Shown here: one piece after another, positions 57,860 through 64,000 of the stretch
How positions within the stretch are numbered: position 1 is the stretch's first letter
Layout of the letters: every line of letters starts with the position of its first letter
DNA from: Anaerohalosphaeraceae bacterium
GTDB taxonomy: Bacteria > Planctomycetota > Phycisphaerae > Sedimentisphaerales > Anaerohalosphaeraceae
Reading direction: 5' to 3'
Length of the DNA stretch: 64,000 nucleotides
Assembly (NCBI GenBank): GCA_035378985.1
Contig: DAOSUR010000004.1
Span: forward strand, 62,001 to 126,000
Translations under genes and position numbers: made by a program
Notes under the pieces: generated by a model
Databases searched by the model: none
Seen by the model: only the letters and a program-made list of their open reading frames with translations
What the model was told of the DNA's origin: nothing

Positions 57860-60844
57860 TTATTTCAGAAGACGGTCCATTAGCCCATGAGGCAAAAGCA
57901 AAATTCGAAAACGGCCTTTGAGGGGCTGGAGGGCGGCGGCCTCCAGGCGTGCTTCCGGGAGGGCGAATTTGGTTCCCAACCCTGACAGGGCGGCGTTGTG
58001 GAAGACCAGCAGGCCGTTTCGGGTTTTTTCCCAGCCCAGATGACTCGGCGGGCAGACAATTCCTAAACGGCTGCCGCCCAGGGAAAAGAACGCCATTTCT
58101 ACATCCATTCGGTTTCCCTCAAAGAAGGGAAAGTCCGACGAAATCGTATGAACCCCCCAGCGGCACAGTTCGCTTTTGTCCGGATAAGCCGGATAAGGGC
58201 CCAGCCCCTGCCAGGTGATGGCGGAGAGGGGCTGCGGCAGCTCAAACGCCAGACCGCACTCGAGCAGCGCACCTTCCGCAGTTTTCGGAGTCAGGGTGTA
58301 TTCTACATCAACCCACCCCTTCGGAGAGAGGGTATAGGAAATCTGTGCGTCGATGGTTTTTGTATCGTCCGGGCTGCGGAAGAGCAGATGAAAGTGCAGA
58401 ACAGTCCCCGCGGAGGTCTGTTCTTCTGAATGCTTGAGGATTTCTGTTTTCTCGAACAGAGGCGGCTCCCAGATTTGAAGTTTTGCGGAAGCATAGGTTC
58501 GGCGTTCGGCCATGGTGGGCTGTCGGCCTGCCCGCAGATAGGGGCCTTTGAGGAGAATTTGGGTTTGGTCTTTGAGGGTCAGCCGCCCATTGGATTCAGC
58601 CAGCAGAGAGATGCCGTTTTGTCCCCACTGCCAAATCTGTCCCTTTTTGGAGAGAGAAGACGGAGCAATTTTTTGCTCAAGCCAGGCCATCCAATTCGGT
58701 TTATTTCCGTCTGGAAGGAGTCGAACGGAGTATTCGGCCACGGGCTGCTTTCGGCTGTTTTGAAAGATGATTTCCATCCAAAAGGCATCTTCAGAAAGGT
58801 TGTCGGGCACAGTCAGAGGAATGGAAAGGGACTGTGTCGAATGGGGCGGAGCGGCCAGGGAAAGAGTCTGTTCGCTCAGCAGGGTGCTGTTTTGAAAAAG
58901 CCGGCAGATTCCTGTACATTCTTTCAGGTCTGTAAAATCATACCGGTTTTCGACGCTCAGGGTAATGGTTTGAGTACCGGGCCGGACGGAGATTTGCTTT
59001 TCAAGAATCCGGATGGGGCTGTATACCGCGCGGGTCTGAAAATAATCGGTCTGAGGTCTTCTGTCGGCATAGACGATTCCGTCTGTGCCGTATTGGCCGT
59101 GGCTGTCGAGAATCGTGTCCGCATCCAGATAGACATCGCCTGACAAGTCCGAGGGGCCGAGGTTTTCGATGTCCCGATAGGAATTGTGGACGGGCCGTCC
59201 GCGGATGGAGCGTCGAATTCCCTGATCGGCCCACAGCCAGATGAAGCCGCCGGCGATATGCGGTGTTTTCTGAATCAATTCCCACTTCGGGTCTAGTCCT
59301 CCAAAAGCAGTGTCAAGGGCGTGGCTGTATTCGGAATACAGATAGGGGATGGGAACGGTTGTATTTTGTACATGCTGTTCGATGTGTGTCAGCTGGGGGT
59401 AATGGCGGGAGAAGAGGTCGATAAAAGAGGCGTGTCCGGTGTCGGCGGTGGATTTGGAGGAGCGGAAGTCGCCGCCGGGGTAGTACACGAGCCGGCTGGG
59501 GTCCATTCGTTTGACGTACTGAGCGGTCTTTTCGAGATTGACCGTTAGAGGATTTTCGTTGCCGATGCCCCAGGCGATGACGGAGGGGTGCAGGCGGTCC
59601 CGGCGAACGGCGGCATCCGCTCTGGACAGCATGGCCTCCAGACCTCTCGGGTCGGCCTGAAAGCGTTCGCCGAAACAGATGGGCACTTCGTCAAAAACGT
59701 ACAGCCCGTATTCGTCGCACAGTTCGAGAAAACGCGGATGAGGGGTATAATGAGAGCAGCGAACGGCGTTGATATTGGCGGCTTTCATCATTTCGATGTC
59801 CTGCCGCCAATGTTTTTCCTGCAGGGCCCGTCCGACGTCGGGATGCGTTTCGTGTCGGCAGACGCCTCGCAGTTTGACGGGGCTGCCGTTGATTTTCAGG
59901 ACGCGGTTGTCAACAGAGACCTCACGGAAGCCGATTTTTCGGCGGATGCAGTGTGTTTCCTTCTCCTCCGCCAGCAGGGTCAGCGTCAGTTCATACAGAA
60001 AAGGAGTCTCTGCATTCCAGAAGCGTGCATTTTCGACGAGGATGCGGAAGGACTGATGAGGGAAAAAATCGGAGTTTTGGGAGGTAAACAGATATTGCTG
60101 CCGGAAGATTTGCCGGTGGTTGGGGTCGGTTAATTCCACATTGAGCTGAAGCGGGGGCAAGGGGCCTTTGGGGTTCTCAGGGCGGCGAAAGAAGCGGATA
60201 TCGACCTGTCCTTCGAGCAGACCGGATCGGCGGGCGGTGTCTATGCGGGTCTCAAGGCTCAGATTGTCGAGAAAGTACAGAGGAGGCGAAAACAGGTAAA
60301 CTTCGCGGAAGATGCCGGACAAGGCCCAGTCGTCGCTGCAGTCAAAGGGGGTTTGGGGCAGATCTCGGCGGCATTGCAGGGCGATGAGATTTTCTCCTTT
60401 TTGAATATACGGAGTAAGGTCAAATTGGCAAGGCAGGAATGTGTGCTCAAAACCGCCGACTTCTTTGCCGTTTACGTAGAGGGTATAGCCGAAGGCCACC
60501 CCTTCAAAATGGACAAAGACCTGGCGGCCCTCCCAGGAAGAGGGAATGGAGAATTCTTTGCGGTAGAGTCCGACTTTTTCAGGGTCGGGGTAATCGTATC
60601 GGGGTTCTTCAAATCCCTGCAGTTCCCAGTTGGACGGAACAGGGATGGTTTTGAAGTCGTTGTCGCTGAAATCGGGTTGGAAAAAGGTTTCCAGAAGGGA
60701 CTGCTGCGAGCGGTCGGCCAGAAAGAACTTCCAGTTGGAGTTCAGCGAAAGCGTCCACGGAGAGTCGGGCTCAAAGGTAACGGCGACGGCAGAGACGGTC
60801 CAGAAGAGAAAGAGAAATCCGTATGATTTTATCCTGTTTGTCAA
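57860..60844 (-). CDS. Secreted glycoside hydrolase family 2 enzyme (beta-galactosidase type)
   Basis: A 994-residue exported protein with an N-terminal signal (SYGFLFLFWTVSAVAV). GH2 domains follow in order: sugar-binding beta domain (VPSNWELQGFEEPRYDYPDP, GLYRKEF), immunoglobulin-like domain, TIM barrel with the acid/base Glu near 430 (AWGIGNENPL) and the nucleophile Glu near 505 (LYSEYSHALD), and the C-terminal LacZ-like domain (WQGLGPYPAYPDKSE). It should cleave beta-galactosides or related sugars outside the cytoplasm. The TTG start is supported by AGAGGAAAACAGA. It follows a prepilin-like gene by 12 bp. Confidence 0.9.
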   Translation of the reverse strand: MTNRIKSYGFLFLFWTVSAVAVTFEPDSPWTLSLNSNWKFFLADRSQQSLLETFFQPDFSDNDFKTIPVPSNWELQGFEEPRYDYPDPEKVGLYRKEFSIPSSWEGRQVFVHFEGVAFGYTLYVNGKEVGGFEHTFLPCQFDLTPYIQKGENLIALQCRRDLPQTPFDCSDDWALSGIFREVYLFSPPLYFLDNLSLETRIDTARRSGLLEGQVDIRFFRRPENPKGPLPPLQLNVELTDPNHRQIFRQQYLFTSQNSDFFPHQSFRILVENARFWNAETPFLYELTLTLLAEEKETHCIRRKIGFREVSVDNRVLKINGSPVKLRGVCRHETHPDVGRALQEKHWRQDIEMMKAANINAVRCSHYTPHPRFLELCDEYGLYVFDEVPICFGERFQADPRGLEAMLSRADAAVRRDRLHPSVIAWGIGNENPLTVNLEKTAQYVKRMDPSRLVYYPGGDFRSSKSTADTGHASFIDLFSRHYPQLTHIEQHVQNTTVPIPYLYSEYSHALDTAFGGLDPKWELIQKTPHIAGGFIWLWADQGIRRSIRGRPVHNSYRDIENLGPSDLSGDVYLDADTILDSHGQYGTDGIVYADRRPQTDYFQTRAVYSPIRILEKQISVRPGTQTITLSVENRYDFTDLKECTGICRLFQNSTLLSEQTLSLAAPPHSTQSLSIPLTVPDNLSEDAFWMEIIFQNSRKQPVAEYSVRLLPDGNKPNWMAWLEQKIAPSSLSKKGQIWQWGQNGISLLAESNGRLTLKDQTQILLKGPYLRAGRQPTMAERRTYASAKLQIWEPPLFEKTEILKHSEEQTSAGTVLHFHLLFRSPDDTKTIDAQISYTLSPKGWVDVEYTLTPKTAEGALLECGLAFELPQPLSAITWQGLGPYPAYPDKSELCRWGVHTISSDFPFFEGNRMDVEMAFFSLGGSRLGIVCPPSHLGWEKTRNGLLVFHNAALSGLGTKFALPEARLEAAALQPLKGRFRILLLPHGLMDRLLK

Positions 60845-60856
60845 TCTGTTTTCCTC

Positions 60857-61726
60857 TCATTTGCCGGGGATGTAGGAGCGTTTGAACCAGAGATAATCTT
60901 CAGAAACGGTGCCGTTTGGATTGAGAGCAGACCAGTTTTTCTGCTGGGCTTTGGCCATTTCGAGGGTATTTTTGGAGACCCATTTGTGGCGTTCGGCGTG
61001 TCCGTCGGCAAAGGCCAGCGTGCTGCTGCCGTTGTGCCAGATGGCAAAGGGGTCCACCCACTGCGGGGAATTCAGATTCATATTCCAGGTGCGGTGATTC
61101 CAGCCGTAGCCGTCGGACTCCTCCAGAAAGACAATTTTGTTTCCGGGTGCAGAAAACTGGGACAGTTTGGTGATGGTGTAGGCATCTTCGCCGGTTCCGC
61201 CGTCGGGCCGCTGGGAGAGGACTTTTCCGATAGAATAGCTGCGGTATCCGCCCATCCAGTCGGGGTCATAGTTGCTTGCGCTGTTGCCTTTGTAGGTGGC
61301 GGGTTTGGTGTATCGTGTATCGACAGGGCAGTTATAGACCTTGGGGGCATCAATGTATCGCCAGAGGGCACCGGCCTGAAAGCCGCGAACCTTGTCATCG
61401 AGAGTTTTGTTGACATCTTCGCGATTGGGGCCCATCGGCCTTCCGACCCAGTTCCAGACGCGGACGGAACGGCTGCTGATGGTGTAGTAATTGTATCCGG
61501 GTTCGGTCAAACTGTCCGAAGTGTCTCCGTCGACGATTCTGGCGGAGCTGTCTTCCGCATAGAGGAGCCATGCCTTAATCAGCTGGCTTTCATTGCCCAG
61601 GCAGACGGAGGCCGCTGCGAGGTTTTTGGCGCTTTTGAGGGCCGGGATGATGATAGCCAGAAGCAAACCGATAATGGCGATGACAACCAGCAGTTCGATC
61701 AGTGTAAAGGCCTTTTTGAACTTCAT
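60857..61726 (-). CDS. Prepilin-type protein with H-X9-DG tail
   Basis: A 289-residue protein with the type IV prepilin cleavage/methylation signal KKAFTLIELLVVIAIIGLLL. A mixed domain follows and, near the C-terminus, the WHNGSSTLAFADGHAERHKW element (His, nine residues, Asp-Gly) that marks a large planctomycete/verrucomicrobial family. Such genomes carry tens of copies. They are thought to be pseudopilins linked to secretion, but their role is unproved. Here it forms an operon with a secreted GH2 enzyme, which hints at export or attachment of glycosidases. Confidence 0.88.
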   Translation of the reverse strand: MKFKKAFTLIELLVVIAIIGLLLAIIIPALKSAKNLAAASVCLGNESQLIKAWLLYAEDSSARIVDGDTSDSLTEPGYNYYTISSRSVRVWNWVGRPMGPNREDVNKTLDDKVRGFQAGALWRYIDAPKVYNCPVDTRYTKPATYKGNSASNYDPDWMGGYRSYSIGKVLSQRPDGGTGEDAYTITKLSQFSAPGNKIVFLEESDGYGWNHRTWNMNLNSPQWVDPFAIWHNGSSTLAFADGHAERHKWVSKNTLEMAKAQQKNWSALNPNGTVSEDYLWFKRSYIPGK

Positions 61727-61786
61727 GGAGCCAATCCTTTCCTACGTTTCGGCTTTTCGGCAAGTTTTCGGCCCCCTCTGAGGAAA

Positions 61787-61859
<73 letters not shown>

Positions 61860-61871
61860 GTTCAGAGAGGG

Positions 61872-61900
61872 ACTATACCATAGTTTAAATATCCTGACAA
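61872..61900 (-). promoter_or_regulatory. Sigma-70-type promoter for tRNA-Ala
   Basis: On the minus strand, TTGTCA and TATAGT have a 17-bp spacer, with the -10 box 13 bp before the tRNA. Read-through could also serve the prepilin-GH2 operon downstream. Confidence 0.7.
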
Positions 61901-61926
61901 GTCCTGATTTGCCGAAAAAAGAGGGA

Positions 61927-63150
61927 TTATTCGTTTTTGGATTCGGTGTGATTTTCAAGCCATTGCTGAACCCACCGGCGGGCCTGCTGGGGGGTTTGGA
62001 TTTCCTCGGCAAGCTGGGCGATATACAGTTCGCGGGCCAGCCGGCCGACCATCGGACCGGGAACAGCCCCCAGAGCGATAAGCTGATGGCCGTCCAGCAA
62101 GGGTTTGGGGCGAAGGATTTTGCCTTTCAGGGCGGCGGCCCTTTTTTGAATCGTTTTCAGGGGGCTGATGGACTGACCTTCAGACAAAAGAAGGGCCTTG
62201 CGAAGGTGGACTAAGTCCTCCCAATAGGGTTCAGCCATAAGCATCTTCAATTGGGCCAAAAGAAGTTCCGCGTCTGCCAGGACGTCTTTGTGTTCGAGCA
62301 GGTATCGGATATGTTTTATCGTGGAATTGCTGAGCCGAATTGATTTGGCCCATTCCATACTTTTATCGATGGGGGCTGCTGCCCAATAAGCTGCTAAAGC
62401 CAGAGACAAATCGACTTCTTCCGGCAAATGCCGAAGCATTTTGCCCCCGAAAAGCCGGCAGGGTTCTTCAAAACCGGTAAAGATGGTTTGGGCCAGCCCG
62501 GAATCGTTCAGGAGACGTGCGCCGCGAGCCCTGTTCGGATGGGTCAGGATTTGCTCCAGCTCCATCGCAATCCGCTCGGGACTGATTTGACGGATTTTGG
62601 GGGCATGTCGGCAAACGGCCTGCCAGGTTTGTTCTTCGATATCGAAATCCAGCTGGACGGCAAAACGCACCGCCCGCAGGAGCCGCAGGTAATCTTCGCC
62701 GAATCGCTCGTCGGGGTTACCGATGGTGCGGATGATTTTCTTCTGAAGGTCTTCCCGGCCGCCGACAAAATCGAGGGTCTGCCGACTGATGGGGTCAAAG
62801 AACATCCCATTGATGGTGAAATCTCGACGCAGGGCGTCTTCTTTTGCCGTGGCGAACTCAACCTTTTCGGGATGACGGCCGTCCTGATAATCGGATTCCG
62901 TTCGAAAGGTAGCCACCTCCACCTGTTTGCCTTCGAGGATGACAATCACCACACCGAAACGAGCGCCGATTTTGAGTGTTTTTCGAAACAGCGGGATGAT
63001 TTGGTCCGGGACCGCATCGGTGACAACATCATAGTCTTTGGGGTGTCTTCCGAGCAGGTAATCTCGCACGCAGCCGCCGGCAAAAAGGGCCTGATAGCCC
63101 TCCTGGCGGAGCCGTTTGAGTACTTTTAATGCCTGAGCACGATTCGACAT
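61927..63150 (-). CDS. CCA tRNA nucleotidyltransferase / poly(A) polymerase family
   Basis: A protein of about 407 residues of the class II nucleotidyltransferase family. FAGGCVRDYLLGRHPKDYDV carries the GGxVRD motif and the catalytic DxD (here DYD). RRDFTINGMFFDP and ERFGEDYLRLLRAVRFAVQL follow. The C-terminal third is helical. The three tRNAs here lack an encoded CCA, so a CCA-adding enzyme is needed, but this subgroup also includes poly(A) polymerases and the sequence alone does not decide. I prefer the ATG at 63150 to the TTG at 63165. Confidence 0.88.
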   Translation of the reverse strand: MSNRAQALKVLKRLRQEGYQALFAGGCVRDYLLGRHPKDYDVVTDAVPDQIIPLFRKTLKIGARFGVVIVILEGKQVEVATFRTESDYQDGRHPEKVEFATAKEDALRRDFTINGMFFDPISRQTLDFVGGREDLQKKIIRTIGNPDERFGEDYLRLLRAVRFAVQLDFDIEEQTWQAVCRHAPKIRQISPERIAMELEQILTHPNRARGARLLNDSGLAQTIFTGFEEPCRLFGGKMLRHLPEEVDLSLALAAYWAAAPIDKSMEWAKSIRLSNSTIKHIRYLLEHKDVLADAELLLAQLKMLMAEPYWEDLVHLRKALLLSEGQSISPLKTIQKRAAALKGKILRPKPLLDGHQLIALGAVPGPMVGRLARELYIAQLAEEIQTPQQARRWVQQWLENHTESKNE

Positions 63151-63267
63151 TCCCAGTTGTTCCAATTTTAGGACTTTGCTGAAGGCCTTATTCTTTCAGC
63201 CGCAGGCCGGACTGTCAAATTGTTCTTTGGCGGAACAACTGTTTTTTCAGTTTTTGAAAGCAGAGGA

Positions 63268-63296
63268 TTGACAGGGTTTGTTTTGTCAGGTACAGT
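63268..63296 (+). promoter_or_regulatory. Sigma-70-type promoter for guaB
   Basis: A perfect TTGACA and TACAGT with a 17-bp spacer, about 128 bp before the guaB ATG. I see no purine riboswitch fold in the leader. Confidence 0.6.
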
Positions 63297-63423
63297 ATTG
63301 TATGGTTACAAAAAGAACAGCATATCAAAACAGCTCACGTCAAATTGTCTTTGACGCACCTCCATTATGCAGATATATTCTGTCTTCTAAAAGGGTCTGT
63401 TTGTCTGTCATCGGAGACTGTCT

Positions 63424-64000
63424 ATGAATATAGAAGAAAAAATCGTTGGGGAAGGAATTACGTTTGATGATGTGCTGCTGATTCCGGCCCGCAGTGATTT
63501 TGTGCCGGCTGAGGCCGATACGAGCAGCCGTTTGACCCGGCGGATTCCGCTGAATATCCCGATTGTTTCGGCGGCGATGGACACGGTGACGGAATCGGCC
63601 CTGGCGATTGCTCTGGCCCAGGAGGGCGGCATCGGGATTATTCATAAAAATCTTTCCATCGAGGCCCAGAAGCGGGAGGTCATCAAGGTCAAACGCTCGG
63701 AAAACGGGATTATTCTGGACCCGGTGACGCTCACGCCCGATATGTCTGTCGCCAAAGCCCGGGAGGTGATGCAGGAGCAGAATGTCTCGGGGATTCCGAT
63801 TGTAGAAGGGGGGAAACTGGCGGGGATTCTGACCCGGCGGGATTTGAAGTTTCTGGCGGATGATTCGGTGCCGATTCGGCAGGTGATGACCAAGGACAAT
63901 CTGGTTACGGGCCCTGCCGAAACCACGCTGGAGGAGGCCAAAAAGATTCTCCAGAAGCATAAGGTTGAGAAGCTGCTGCTGGTGGATAAAGAAGGGCGGC
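63424..64000 (+). CDS. guaB: IMP dehydrogenase, N-terminal part (runs off the window)
   Basis: IMP dehydrogenase oxidises IMP to XMP on the way to GMP. The 192 visible residues show the start of the TIM barrel (ITFDDVLLIPARSDFVP, IPIVSAAMDTVTESALAIAL, EGGIGIIHKNLSIEAQ) and both CBS modules (DPVTLTPDMSVAKAREVMQE and VTGPAETTLEEAKKILQKHK). The catalytic Cys loop lies beyond the right edge. The ATG at 63424 follows GGAG. Confidence 0.96.
   Translation, partial: MNIEEKIVGEGITFDDVLLIPARSDFVPAEADTSSRLTRRIPLNIPIVSAAMDTVTESALAIALAQEGGIGIIHKNLSIEAQKREVIKVKRSENGIILDPVTLTPDMSVAKAREVMQEQNVSGIPIVEGGKLAGILTRRDLKFLADDSVPIRQVMTKDNLVTGPAETTLEEAKKILQKHKVEKLLLVDKEGR

Overview
The window looks like chromosomal DNA of a flagellated planctomycete, most likely of the class Phycisphaerae. 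This is an inference from several traits seen together: a prepilin-type protein with an H-X9-DG tail, a dockerin-like C-terminus on a secreted protein, two very large signal peptidases with zinc-ribbon inserts, a divergent tubulin/FtsZ-family protein, and many small zinc-ribbon proteins. Base composition is moderately GC-rich and even, apart from an AT-rich stretch upstream of flagellin. Genes are packed in short operons with Shine-Dalgarno sites. I see no insertion sequence, prophage, CRISPR array or rRNA operon.

Layout. 1-7.8 kb: tail of a UvrD/PcrA-type helicase, pgi, tRNA-Lys and tRNA-Thr, an ADP-forming acyl-CoA synthetase, a CoA-transferase fused to a GNAT domain, and cardiolipin synthase. 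7.8-12.2 kb: an ECF sigma/anti-sigma pair with a secreted protein, yjbQ-queC facing queF, and a zinc-ribbon protein. 12.2-14.8 kb: flagellin behind a sigma-28 promoter, fliS, and an OmpR-type regulator. 14.8-16.2 kb: a PEGA lipoprotein, a three-unit array of structured ~100-bp repeats, and a degenerate receiver protein. 16.6-23.2 kb: pdxJ-dapA, a pteridine-reductase-like SDR, ribBA, a lipoprotein, a second ECF sigma/anti-sigma pair, and an isochorismatase-like hydrolase. 23.2-30 kb: an apparently frameshifted membrane protease, a coiled-coil zinc-ribbon protein, an RNase H-PurN fusion, a dockerin-type secreted protein, and clpX. 30-42.1 kb: one long flagellar operon. 42.6-47.5 kb: a small zinc-ribbon gene, csrA, a membrane protein, an M48 lipoprotein protease, an rluA-type gene broken by a stop codon, an HNH nuclease and HU. 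47.8-52.3 kb: tandem signal peptidases and the tubulin/FtsZ-like protein. 52.6-64 kb: CYTH and HAD proteins, surE, a histidine kinase/response regulator pair, a GH2 glycosidase with a prepilin-like protein, tRNA-Ala, a CCA-adding-type enzyme, and the start of guaB.

How the parts fit. The flagellar genes read as a cascade. A near-perfect sigma-54 promoter drives the 12-kb operon, which encodes its own FleQ/FlrC-like sigma-54 activator, then FliL, FliM, FliN, FlhA and finally sigma-28 (FliA). Flagellin, 17 kb away, carries a sigma-28 promoter with the exact 11-bp spacer. csrA lies just beyond the operon. The repeat array could act in the same post-transcriptional layer, either as a GGA-rich RNA on the + strand or as a CCUCC-rich RNA on the - strand. 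The least ordinary items are the repeat array, the tubulin/FtsZ-like protein with a histone-H1-like N-terminus, the paired giant signal peptidases, the RNase H-PurN fusion, and two apparently broken genes.
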